Part shown: in pieces, positions 10,501-17,808 of the stretch | Position numbering within the stretch: the first letter of the stretch is position 1 | Layout: each line of letters begins with the position of its first letter | NCBI RefSeq assembly: GCF_029030725.1 | Contig: NZ_CP113162.1 | Span: 2,850,501-2,914,500 of the forward strand | Length of the DNA stretch: 64,000 bases | Direction: 5' to 3' | Origin: [Pseudomonas] carboxydohydrogena | Lineage (GTDB): Bacteria > Pseudomonadota > Alphaproteobacteria > Rhizobiales > Xanthobacteraceae | Notes under the pieces: model-generated | Database searches by the model: none | What the model was told of the DNA's origin: nothing | Seen by the model: the letters and a program-made list of their open reading frames with translations, nothing else | Made by a program: the position numbers and the translations under genes

Positions 10501-10560
10501 GTCACGCCGCGCGATGCGCGGGCGCTGCGCGAATGGAAGGCGCTGGGAGGGACTGCCTAG
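7552..10560 (+). CDS. ileS: Isoleucyl-tRNA synthetase
   Basis: This is a class I synthetase of 1002 residues that charges tRNA-Ile and edits misactivated valine. It has HIGH at 73-76 (in [13 protein letters not shown]) and KMSKS at 672-676, with the CP1 editing domain between them. The C-terminal zinc-binding region is degenerate: [15 protein letters not shown] keeps one cysteine, and the second CxxC is replaced by a PDVTPRDA segment, so zinc is probably not bound there. The TAG stop lies inside the end of a palindromic repeat that fills the gap to lspA. Confidence 0.97.
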   Translation: MTEKPKSDAPDYSKTLYLPQTDFPMRAGLPQREPDLLARWNEIGLYERLREQSKGRLKFVLHDGPPYANGNIHIGHALNKILKDLVTKSQQMLGFDSNYVPGWDCHGLPIEWKIEEGYRAKGKNKDAVPINEFRKECRAFAQKWVDIQREEFKRLGVIGDWAHPYTTMNFAAEAQIAREIMKFAANGLLYRGSKPVMWSVVEKTALAEAEVEYEDHISDTVWVKFPVKAAFGRLANASVVIWTTTPWTLPGNRAISFSSKVAYGLYKVTDAPADNWAKTGDLLILADKLAEDVFKQARVTSYERTSDIDSGILDALECSHPFKGLEGGYEFTVPLLDGDHVTDDTGTGFVHTAPSHGREDFDIWMANARDLEARGISSVIPYTVDADSALTAQAPGFTGKRVLTDKGEKGDANDAVIKALIERGALLARGRLKHQYPHSWRSKKPVIYRNTPQWFIAMDKPITDVANRADAKAFMAQMMGTGDTLRHRALEAIKDTQWVPAQGENRITGMIEGRPDWVVSRQRAWGVPITVFVREKGDGSVEPLRDEAVNTRIAEAFEREGADAWYAEGARERFLGNHASEDWKKVDDILDVWFDSGSTHAFVLEDPVHFPGLAGIRRKDDGGNDTVMYLEGSDQHRGWFHSSLLESCGTRDRAPYDIVLTHGFTLDEHGRKMSKSLGNTTAPQDVIKQSGADILRLWVAQSDYSDDLRIGPEILKGTIETYRKLRNTIRWMLGSLAHFRDTDRIKADDMPELEQLMLHRLSQIDAIVRQAYTEFDYKTVIAALSHFMNTELSAFYFDIRKDTLYCDPPSSVARKASLTVIDTLFRSIVTWLAPILSFTAEEAWLSRYPDAQSVHLEPFQSVPAAWRDDMLAQKWDAIRDVRRVVTGALEVERAAKRIGSSLEASPLVYVSDMALLGILADVDLAEVCITSNAMVTNETPPAGAFTLNDVPGVAVVVEKAAGKKCARSWKILPTVGDDPEYPDVTPRDARALREWKALGGTA

Positions 10561-10717
10561 TGTGGTGGTTCAGAAGTTCGCTTCGTGTCCTCAGCGAGTC
10601 CTGCAAGCGAACTTCTGAAACCACACTGGAATTATAGATTGCCAGTGTCCTTTCGAATCCGAAGTTCGCTACGGAAGGCGCTGTAATATGAGGCGAACTT
10701 CGGATTCGGGACACTAG
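10557..10717. repeat. Twin-hairpin intergenic repeat, copy A
   Basis: Two imperfect palindromes lie in tandem. Hairpin 1 pairs 10559-10583 with 10605-10627 (two extra bases on the left arm, 21-base loop). Hairpin 2 pairs 10644-10669 with 10693-10715 (three extra bases on the left arm, 23-base loop). Both stems share the core GAAGTTCGC. The element begins CTAGTGT and ends ACACTAG, so it also has terminal inverted repeats. It supplies the ileS stop codon and ends three bases before the lspA ATG. A diverged second copy is at 41237-41418. It has no coding capacity and resembles a REP/MITE-type element. Confidence 0.85.
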
Positions 10718-10720
10718 CCG

Positions 10721-11221
10721 ATGTCGCCCCTGCTGCGCTCCGGTATCATCGCTGCCGTCGCCACGCTGATCGCCGATCAGGCCTCCAAGCTGTGGCTGCT
10801 GCATGTATTCGACATCGGCCGCCGCGGCATGGTGCAAGTGACATCGTTCTTCGACCTCGTGCTCGCCTGGAACACCGGCATCAGCTATGGCTGGCTTCAG
10901 GACATGGGCGCGACGGGCCAGACCCTGCTGATGGCCGGCAAGGCGGTTGCCATTGTGCTGCTGGCGATCTGGATGGCACGCTCGCAGACCCGTCTCGCGG
11001 TGATCGGCCTCGGCCTCATCATCGGCGGCGCGATCGGCAACGCCATCGACCGCATCGCCTACGGCGCGGTCGTGGACTTCGCCCTGTTCCACATCGCGAT
11101 CGCGGGAAAAACCTATAGCTGGTATGTATTTAACCTTGCCGATGCGGCCATTGTTGCCGGTGTCGCCGCCCTGCTATATGACTCGCTCATCGCCCCAGCC
11201 GCCGCAAAAACGCCCCGATAA
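10721..11221 (+). CDS. lspA: Lipoprotein signal peptidase II
   Basis: This 166-residue inner-membrane aspartyl protease cleaves the signal peptide of prolipoproteins after lipidation. Four hydrophobic segments are visible. The two catalytic-region motifs are NAIDRIAYGAVVDF (Asp119 in VVDF) and FNLADAAI (Asp141). The start ATG is three bases after the twin-hairpin repeat; the only Shine-Dalgarno-like sequence, GGGA at 10708-10711, is inside the right arm of hairpin 2. Substrates in this window include Pal and the lipoprotein at 41.5-42.0 kb. Confidence 0.95.
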   Translation: MSPLLRSGIIAAVATLIADQASKLWLLHVFDIGRRGMVQVTSFFDLVLAWNTGISYGWLQDMGATGQTLLMAGKAVAIVLLAIWMARSQTRLAVIGLGLIIGGAIGNAIDRIAYGAVVDFALFHIAIAGKTYSWYVFNLADAAIVAGVAALLYDSLIAPAAAKTPR

Positions 11222-11302
11222 ATGGCGATACAGGCAGCGGCCGGTGACGCTTAAGTGACTGTGCTATCGCCACATTTCCTGTCGAAAGCTGGACGGATCA
11301 CG

Positions 11303-12043
11303 ATGATTTCCTTGCGCTCCGATGACACCTTCGCCGCCAAGCCCGCCCTCTCCAAGGCCGCGCTGACGCGCCTGTTCCGGGTCACCGGCATCGCCTGCGC
11401 GCTGACGCTCGCCATTGCCGCCAGCGCCGCTTACGCCCAGGACGATGAAGAGCAGCAGCCGGAAATGAGCTTCGAACACAAGATGATCGACGGCCTGCTG
11501 CGCGGTCTCGGTGGCCAGTCCATGGAAGACAACAACAAGGGCATCGTGTACCGCGAACGCTCCCCCCTGGTGATCCCTTCCAAGCTCGACCTGCCGCCGC
11601 CGGCATCGTCGAAGACACCGACGGCCGCGAACTGGCCCAAGGATCCCGACGTGCAGGCCCGCAAGGAAGCCATCGCAGCCAGCAATCAGCCCGGCCCGGA
11701 CTGGGATCAAGCCAAGCGGCCTCTGATGCCGAGCGAACTCGCCAAGCGGCCATCGTCCAAGAAAAGCTCGACCGCCCTCACGGACGACCGTCCGGGAATG
11801 GACAACTCCAATTACAATCTGTTGAGCCCGTCGCAACTCGGCTTCAAGAACAGCATGATGTCGGACCTGTTTGGCGGCGGTAAGGGAGAAACCGCGAAGT
11901 TCGTCAAGGAGCCCGAGCGCAGCGAACTGAGCCAGCCGCCGGCCGGCTATCAAACCCCGTCGCCGAATTATGCCTATGGCGCGGGTTCGATGGAAAGCAA
12001 GACCAAGACCGAATACAATCCGATCTTCGACAAGCGCAATTAA
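11303..12043 (+). CDS. Secreted protein of unknown function downstream of lspA
   Basis: The 246-residue product has a basic N-terminus and a hydrophobic segment ending AASAAYAQ (about residues 30-45), a credible signal peptide. The rest is hydrophilic and Pro/Ser/Lys-rich with no domain that I recognise. The ATG at 11303 follows GGACGGA; a GTG at 11255 is also in frame. A DUF3035/BamF-like gene often sits between lspA and the M16 peptidases in alphaproteobacteria, so this could be a diverged member of that group, but I see no motif to prove it. Confidence 0.7.
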   Translation: MISLRSDDTFAAKPALSKAALTRLFRVTGIACALTLAIAASAAYAQDDEEQQPEMSFEHKMIDGLLRGLGGQSMEDNNKGIVYRERSPLVIPSKLDLPPPASSKTPTAANWPKDPDVQARKEAIAASNQPGPDWDQAKRPLMPSELAKRPSSKKSSTALTDDRPGMDNSNYNLLSPSQLGFKNSMMSDLFGGGKGETAKFVKEPERSELSQPPAGYQTPSPNYAYGAGSMESKTKTEYNPIFDKRN

Positions 12044-12176
12044 AGTAGCTTCTGCGGGCCTGCGGTCAGATCCGCACATTGATTTATCGTAAGCTTGCGC
12101 CACGCGCCATGATCCCGCCATCTGGACGGCCCAGTCAGGGTTGTTCTTCGTATTGTTTCGGAGTCGATATCGGATC

Positions 12177-13574
12177 ATGCGCGATCTCAAAATCATTTCC
12201 CGGCGCGAGGCATTGTGCGGCATCGCGCTGACCGCGACCGCCCTGACCTCACCGTGGCCTGCTTTCGCGGATACCGCGCCTGCCTCGAACCAGCCCTCGA
12301 CGTTCACCATCGCCAACGGCCTTCAGGTCGTGGTCATTCCCGACCATCGCACGCCGACCGTCACCCAGATGGTCTGGTACAAGGTCGGCTCGGCCGACGA
12401 GACGGCGGGCAAATCAGGCCTCGCGCATTTTCTCGAACACCTGATGTTCAAGGGCACCGCGAAGCATCCCGCCGGAGAATTCTCGCAGAGCGTGGTGCGC
12501 GTCGGCGGCAGCGAGAACGCCTTCACCTCGTATGATTACACCGGCTACTACCAGAGCGTGCCGCGCGACAAGCTCGCGCTGATGATGGATTTCGAATCCG
12601 ACCGCATGACCGGGCTGATCCTCAAGGACGAAAACGTCCTGCCCGAGCGCGACGTCGTGCTGGAAGAATACAATATGCGCGTCGCCAACAGCCCTGACGC
12701 CCGGCTGACAGAACAGGTGATGGCGGCGCTCTATCTTAATCACCCCTACGGCCGCCCGGTGATCGGCTGGCACGCCGAGATCGAAAAGCTCGACCGCGAG
12801 GAAGCGCTCGACTTCTACCGCCGCCATTACGCCCCCAACAATGCGACGCTCGTGGTCGCGGGCGACATCACGGCGGAGGACCTGCGGCCCATGGTCGAGG
12901 CGACCTACGGCAAGGTCGCGTCACAACCGTCGATCCCCGCCAAACGCATCCGCCCGCAGGAGCCGCCGCCGGCGGGTCCGCGCACGGTGACGCTGGCCGA
13001 TCCGCGCGCCGAGCAACCTAATCTGCGCAGGCTTTATCTCGTACCGTCGGCGGTCACGGCAGCCGCAGGTGAGAGCGAGGCGCTGGAAGTGCTCGCGCAA
13101 CTGATGGGTGGCGGCATTAACGCCTATCTGTTCCGCACTCTCGCGGTGGACCAGAAAATCGCGGTGAGCGCCAGCGCCTGGTATCAAGGCACGGCAATCG
13201 ACCCCACTCAGTTCGGCATCGCCGCTTCGCCGAAGCCCGGCATCACCTTCGACCAGATCGAGCAATCGATCGACAAGGTGATCGACAAGATCGCGCGAAA
13301 CCCGGTACCCGCCGAAGACCTCGAGAGCGCCAAGACCCAGTTGATCGCGGAATCGGTCTACGCCCGCGACAGCCAGAGCACGATGGCGCGCTGGTACGGC
13401 GCAGCCATCACCGTCGGCCTCACCGTGGCGGACATTCAAAGCTGGCCGGATCGCATCCGCGCGGTCACGGCGGCGCAGGTCAGCGATGCCGCGAAGAAGT
13501 GGCTCGACAAAAAGCGCTCCGCGACGGGCTATCTCATCAAGGAAACGCCTTCGCGCGAGGAGAAACGCTCGTGA
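12177..13574 (+). CDS. M16 family zinc metallopeptidase, catalytic subunit
   Basis: This 465-residue pitrilysin/insulinase-family peptidase has the inverted zinc motif HFLEH (His84, Glu87, His88) and the third ligand region ERDVVLEEYN (Glu163/164). The N-terminus ISRREALCGIALTATAL ends PAFADTA and looks like an exported, possibly Tat-type, signal, so it should act in the periplasm. Its stop overlaps the next gene, a non-catalytic M16 paralogue, by four bases (GTGA). The pair resembles the alpha/beta organisation of mitochondrial processing peptidase and of periplasmic bacterial M16 heterodimers. Confidence 0.9.
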   Translation: MRDLKIISRREALCGIALTATALTSPWPAFADTAPASNQPSTFTIANGLQVVVIPDHRTPTVTQMVWYKVGSADETAGKSGLAHFLEHLMFKGTAKHPAGEFSQSVVRVGGSENAFTSYDYTGYYQSVPRDKLALMMDFESDRMTGLILKDENVLPERDVVLEEYNMRVANSPDARLTEQVMAALYLNHPYGRPVIGWHAEIEKLDREEALDFYRRHYAPNNATLVVAGDITAEDLRPMVEATYGKVASQPSIPAKRIRPQEPPPAGPRTVTLADPRAEQPNLRRLYLVPSAVTAAAGESEALEVLAQLMGGGINAYLFRTLAVDQKIAVSASAWYQGTAIDPTQFGIAASPKPGITFDQIEQSIDKVIDKIARNPVPAEDLESAKTQLIAESVYARDSQSTMARWYGAAITVGLTVADIQSWPDRIRAVTAAQVSDAAKKWLDKKRSATGYLIKETPSREEKRS

Positions 13575-14923
13575 GAATCGCCTTGAAACACATCGTCCGG
13601 ACGGCCGCACTCGGCGCGGCACTCCTTGGCTTCGGCCATGCGCCCGCGATGGCCGCCGCTAAAATCCAGCGCGTGGTCTCGCCCGGCGGCATCGAAGCCT
13701 GGCTGGTGCAGGATGCGACCGTGCCGCTGGTGGCCATGCAGTTCGCCTTTCGCGGCGGCAGCGCGCAGGACCCCACCGACAAACCCGGTGTCGCCCAGTT
13801 GATGGCCGACAATCTCGACGAGGGCGCCGGCGATCTCGATTCCAATGCCTATCACGAACGGCTGGAGCGCCACGCGATCCAGATGAACTTCACCGTGACG
13901 CGCGATTACATTCGCGGTTCGCTGCGGATGCTGAAGGACAACCGCGACGAGGCGTTCGACCTGCTGCGCCTCGCCCTCACCGCTCCGCGTTTCGACGCCG
14001 AGCCGCTGGAGCGCGTCCGCGCGCAGACCATGTCGATCCTGCGCCGTGAATCGGTCACGCCCGGTTCGATCGCGAGCAACAAGTTCTTTGCCGCCGGATT
14101 CCCGAACCATCCTTACGCGCATGCCCCGCGCGGCACGCTGGCCAGCATCCCGGCCATCGGCGCCGACGATCTGCGCGCCTATCGCAAGAAGGTATTCGCG
14201 CGGGACGGGCTGAGTGTCGCCGTGGTCGGCGATATCGACGCCGATGCGCTCGGCAAGCTGCTCGACGCAACCTTCGGCACGCTCCCGGCAAAGGGCGATC
14301 TGGCCCCCGTGCCGGACGCGACCCTTGCCACCGGCGACGGCAGGATTTTCGTGCCTCTCGACGTGCCGCAGACCAACATCCTGTTCGGCGAGCCATCGAT
14401 CAAGCGCGACGATCCCGACTTCATGGCGGCCTATATCGTCAACCACATCATCGGCGGCGGCTCGCTGTCGTCGCGGCTTTATCATGAGGTTCGCGAAAAG
14501 CGCGGCCTCGTCTATTCGGTCTCCACCTCGCTGTGGTGGATGGACAAGACCTCGATCTTCCTCGGCAGCACGGCCACCCGCGCTGACCGGGCCAACGAGA
14601 CGGTCGACCGGATCTCCGCCGAGCTGAAGCGCATCGCCGACGAAGGCCCGACCCAGCGGGAGCTGGACGAGGCCAAATCCTACCTCAAGGGATCGCAACT
14701 GGTGGCGCTGGATTCCTCCACCAAGTTCGCGGGCGCGCTGCTGCAATACCAGCTCGACAAGCTCGGCATCGATTATCTCGACCGCCGCCCGGCCATCATC
14801 GATGCGGTGACGCTGGATGACGCCAAACGCGTTGCCAAGAAAATCTGGAGCCATCAGCTTCTGACGGTAAGCGTCGGCCGGCCGCCCGCGGAAGCCTCCA
14901 CGCCCAAACCGATCAAGAACTAG
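13571..14923 (+). CDS. M16 family protein, non-catalytic partner
   Basis: This 450-residue protein has the M16 fold but lacks the zinc site: the position of HxxEH is GVAQLMADNLDEGA. It keeps the arginine/tyrosine substrate-binding signature in REKRGLVYSVST, as beta-type partner subunits do. The start is GTG 13571, overlapping the catalytic M16 stop, followed by a signal peptide ending near PAMAAAK. Translational coupling and complementary loss of catalysis suggest an obligate heterodimer with the upstream product in the periplasm. Confidence 0.88.
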   Translation: MRIALKHIVRTAALGAALLGFGHAPAMAAAKIQRVVSPGGIEAWLVQDATVPLVAMQFAFRGGSAQDPTDKPGVAQLMADNLDEGAGDLDSNAYHERLERHAIQMNFTVTRDYIRGSLRMLKDNRDEAFDLLRLALTAPRFDAEPLERVRAQTMSILRRESVTPGSIASNKFFAAGFPNHPYAHAPRGTLASIPAIGADDLRAYRKKVFARDGLSVAVVGDIDADALGKLLDATFGTLPAKGDLAPVPDATLATGDGRIFVPLDVPQTNILFGEPSIKRDDPDFMAAYIVNHIIGGGSLSSRLYHEVREKRGLVYSVSTSLWWMDKTSIFLGSTATRADRANETVDRISAELKRIADEGPTQRELDEAKSYLKGSQLVALDSSTKFAGALLQYQLDKLGIDYLDRRPAIIDAVTLDDAKRVAKKIWSHQLLTVSVGRPPAEASTPKPIKN

Positions 14924-14957
14924 GCCGTTTCCGTTTCGGCTGTGCTATCTGTGACCC

Positions 14958-15374
14958 ATGATCCGGGTCACGCGCGATATCATTGTTGACGAGAGCTACA
15001 TCGACATTTCGTTCGTCCGGGCCTCCGGTCCGGGCGGACAGAATGTCAACAAGCTCTCGACCGCGGCGCAATTGCGCTTCGATGTCGGTCGCCTCAATCT
15101 CGCCGCCGACACGCTGGCGCGGCTGCAAACCCTCGCGGGCCAGCGCATGACCAAGGACGGCGTGCTGGTGCTGCATGCCCAGCGTTTCCGCACTCAGGAG
15201 CGCAACCGCGCCGATGCCATCGAGCGCCTTGTCATCCTGCTGCGCGAGGCCGCCGTGCGGCCGAAGCCGCGACGCCCCACCCGGCCGACGCTCGGCTCGA
15301 AAAAACGCCGCCTTGACGGCAAGAAGCGCCGCTCCGACATCAAGGCCGGACGCAGCGCGCGATTCGACGACTAG
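14958..15374 (+). CDS. arfB: Ribosome-rescue peptidyl-tRNA hydrolase ArfB
   Basis: The 138-residue protein is a stand-alone release-factor catalytic domain with GPGGQNVNK (GGQ at 26-28), the motif that hydrolyses peptidyl-tRNA. The C-terminus is a Lys/Arg-rich tail (about 103-138) that in ArfB/YaeJ/ICT1 enters the empty mRNA channel of stalled ribosomes. Both parts and the length fit ArfB closely. It lies 34 bases after the M16 pair and 78 bases before mutL, all in one direction. Confidence 0.93.
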   Translation: MIRVTRDIIVDESYIDISFVRASGPGGQNVNKLSTAAQLRFDVGRLNLAADTLARLQTLAGQRMTKDGVLVLHAQRFRTQERNRADAIERLVILLREAAVRPKPRRPTRPTLGSKKRRLDGKKRRSDIKAGRSARFDD

Positions 15375-15452
15375 GAAAATCGACACCCAACCTTGTGCGC
15401 AAGCGCAAAGGCGGCCTCCCTATTTGGACAAAACCTCCGTAAAATCCGCGCC

Positions 15453-17249
15453 ATGCCCGTCCGTCAATTACCCGAACAGATCGTCAACCGCATCGCCGCC
15501 GGCGAAGTGGTGGAGCGGCCCGCGAGCGCGGTGAAGGAGCTTGTCGAGAACGCCATCGATGCCGGCGGCACCCATATCGACATCTTCACCGAAGGCGGCG
15601 GACGGCGGCGCATCGCCATCACCGACGACGGCGGCGGCATGACGCGCGGCGACCTCATGCTCGCGGTGGAACGCCACGCCACCTCCAAGCTCGACGACGA
15701 GGACCTGTTGCGTATCCGTACGCTGGGCTTTCGCGGCGAGGCGCTGCCTTCGATCGGCTCGGTCGCAAAGCTCGCGATCACCACGCGCCACGCCAGCGAA
15801 CCACACGCATGGGCGCTCGAAGTCGATGCAGGCACGAAATCCGGCATCGCGCCCGCCGCGCTCGCCCACGGCACCCGCGTCGAGGTCAACGACCTGTTCT
15901 ATGCCACGCCCGCGCGGTTGAAATTTCTGAAAACAGACCGCACCGAAGCCGAAGCGATCCGCGAAGTCGTGAGGCGTCTCGCGATGGCGCGGCCGGATAT
16001 CGCCTTCACGCTCGCGGGCGAGGAACGCGCACCCGTCACTTGGGCGGCGGCATTGCCTGGTGCCCCGGGGCGGCTGACACGGCTTGGCGATATTCTTGGT
16101 AGCGATTTCCGAACCCACGCCATTGAGGTGCGCGCGGAACGCGAAGGCGTCGCCGTCGAGGGCTTCGCTGCCGCGCCTTCGCTGACCCGCGCCAACGCGC
16201 TCGGACAATATCTGTTCGTCAACGGCCGCCCGGTGCGCGACAAGCTCATTCTCGGCGCGGTGCGTGCCGCCTATTCCGATTATCTGCCGCGCGACCGCCA
16301 CCCGATCGTGGCGCTGTTCGTCACGCTCGATCCGCAGGAGGTCGACGCCAACGTCCATCCGGCCAAGACCGAGGTGCGCTTTCGCAACGCAGGTCTTGTT
16401 CGCGCGCTGATCGTGCACGCGCTGAAAGACGGCCTCGCGCGCGAAGGCCGCCGCACCGCCGCCAATACCAACGGCGCGGCCATCACCACGGCCTTCCGCC
16501 GCGAGGACTTGCCGCGCGGCGGCTACGACTGGCGATCTTCGCCTGCCGCGCCGTTTGCTTCCCGTGCGTCTGAGATGACGTTTGCCGAAGCGCCGCAGAC
16601 TGCTTTCGACGCTTATGCCCCAAGCGCGGACGCGCGCGGGCATGACGCGCCGCTCACCGAAGCCGTCAGCCAGCCGCTCGGCGCGGCGCGCACGCAGTTG
16701 CACGAGAATTACATCGTGGCGCAGACCAATGATGGCCTCGTGCTGGTCGACCAACACGCCGCGCACGAGCGCATCGTCTACGAGCGGCTCAAGGCGTCGC
16801 TGGAGAAGAACGGCGTGCAGCGCCAGATGCTGCTGATCCCAGAGATCGTCGAGATGGACGAGGCGATGGTGGAGAAACTTCTCGCGCGCGCGGATGAACT
16901 GGAGAAATACGGCCTTGCCATCGAATCCTTCGGCCCCGGCGCGGTCGCGGTGCGCGAAACGCCGTCGCTGCTCGGCAAGGCCAACGCCACCTCGCTGCTG
17001 CGCGACTTGGCCGAGCACATGGCGGAATGGGACGAGGCGCTTCCTCTTGAAAGACGACTGATGCATGTCGCCGCCACCATGGCCTGTCACGGCTCAGTGC
17101 GGTCTGGACGCATCCTGAAAGTGGAGGAGATGAATGCGCTCCTGCGCGAGATGGAAGCGACGCCGAATTCCGGCCAATGCAATCATGGCCGCCCGACCTA
17201 TGTGGAATTGAAGCTCGCCGACATCGAAAAACTGTTCGGACGGCGCTGA
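15453..17249 (+). CDS. mutL: DNA mismatch repair protein MutL (endonuclease type)
   Basis: This 598-residue GHKL ATPase couples MutS mismatch recognition to strand incision. The ATPase motifs are ELVENAIDAG (about 30-38), DDGGGM and GFRGEALPSIGS. The C-terminal domain carries DQHAAHERIVYE (from Asp433), which fits DQHA(X)2E(X)4E, together with CNHGRP and a terminal FGRR. These are the metal-binding endonuclease motifs of MutL proteins from bacteria without MutH. The start is ATG 15453 (MPVRQLPEQIVNRIAAGEVV), the canonical MutL N-terminus. Confidence 0.96.
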   Translation: MPVRQLPEQIVNRIAAGEVVERPASAVKELVENAIDAGGTHIDIFTEGGGRRRIAITDDGGGMTRGDLMLAVERHATSKLDDEDLLRIRTLGFRGEALPSIGSVAKLAITTRHASEPHAWALEVDAGTKSGIAPAALAHGTRVEVNDLFYATPARLKFLKTDRTEAEAIREVVRRLAMARPDIAFTLAGEERAPVTWAAALPGAPGRLTRLGDILGSDFRTHAIEVRAEREGVAVEGFAAAPSLTRANALGQYLFVNGRPVRDKLILGAVRAAYSDYLPRDRHPIVALFVTLDPQEVDANVHPAKTEVRFRNAGLVRALIVHALKDGLAREGRRTAANTNGAAITTAFRREDLPRGGYDWRSSPAAPFASRASEMTFAEAPQTAFDAYAPSADARGHDAPLTEAVSQPLGAARTQLHENYIVAQTNDGLVLVDQHAAHERIVYERLKASLEKNGVQRQMLLIPEIVEMDEAMVEKLLARADELEKYGLAIESFGPGAVAVRETPSLLGKANATSLLRDLAEHMAEWDEALPLERRLMHVAATMACHGSVRSGRILKVEEMNALLREMEATPNSGQCNHGRPTYVELKLADIEKLFGRR

Positions 17250-17251
17250 GG

Positions 17252-17806
17252 TTACACCGCCCGCAGAAACACGAACTCTGTCTCGTGATAGGCGCGGCGT
17301 TCGAGTTCCTCGAAACCTTCCGGCGCCTTGAGCGCGGCCGACACGGCTTCCTCGACCACGAGCAGCGCGCCCGGCACGAGCCATTGGCCATCCCGCAATG
17401 AAACCAGCGCCTTTTCCGCAAGACCCTTGCCGTAAGGCGGATCGAGAAACGCCAGCGTAAACGGCTCCATCGGATGCGCGGGGCCCAGTTGCGTGGCATC
17501 GCGGCGATAGACCTTGGTCACGCCGCCGAGGCCCAGCGCCTCGACATTATTGCGCAACAGCGCGCGCGCCTCCGCGCCGTTATCGATGAACAGCGCGAAC
17601 GCCGCACCACGCGACACCGCCTCGATGCCGAGCGCACCGGTGCCCGCGAACAGGTCCAGCACCCGCGCATCCACGGCGGGGTTCTCGTAAGCGTGCATCA
17701 GGATGTTGAACACCGACTCGCGCAGGCGGTCCTGCGTGGGCCGGATATCTTTCGACGCAGGCGCTGCGATGTTGCGGCCCCGGAGCCGCCCGCCGACGAC
17801 GCGCAT
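17252..17806 (-). CDS. rsmD: 16S rRNA (guanine-966 N2) methyltransferase
   Basis: The 184-residue enzyme has an N-terminal MRVVGGRLRGRNI, a SAM-binding glycine motif in LDLFAGTGALGIEA (50-63), and the catalytic LDPPYG (121-126) of N2-guanine methyltransferases. It methylates G966 of 16S rRNA in the assembled small subunit. It starts two bases after the rluB stop and is convergent with mutL, with only two bases between stops. Confidence 0.95.
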   Translation of the reverse strand: MRVVGGRLRGRNIAAPASKDIRPTQDRLRESVFNILMHAYENPAVDARVLDLFAGTGALGIEAVSRGAAFALFIDNGAEARALLRNNVEALGLGGVTKVYRRDATQLGPAHPMEPFTLAFLDPPYGKGLAEKALVSLRDGQWLVPGALLVVEEAVSAALKAPEGFEELERRAYHETEFVFLRAV

Positions 17807-17808
17807 CC

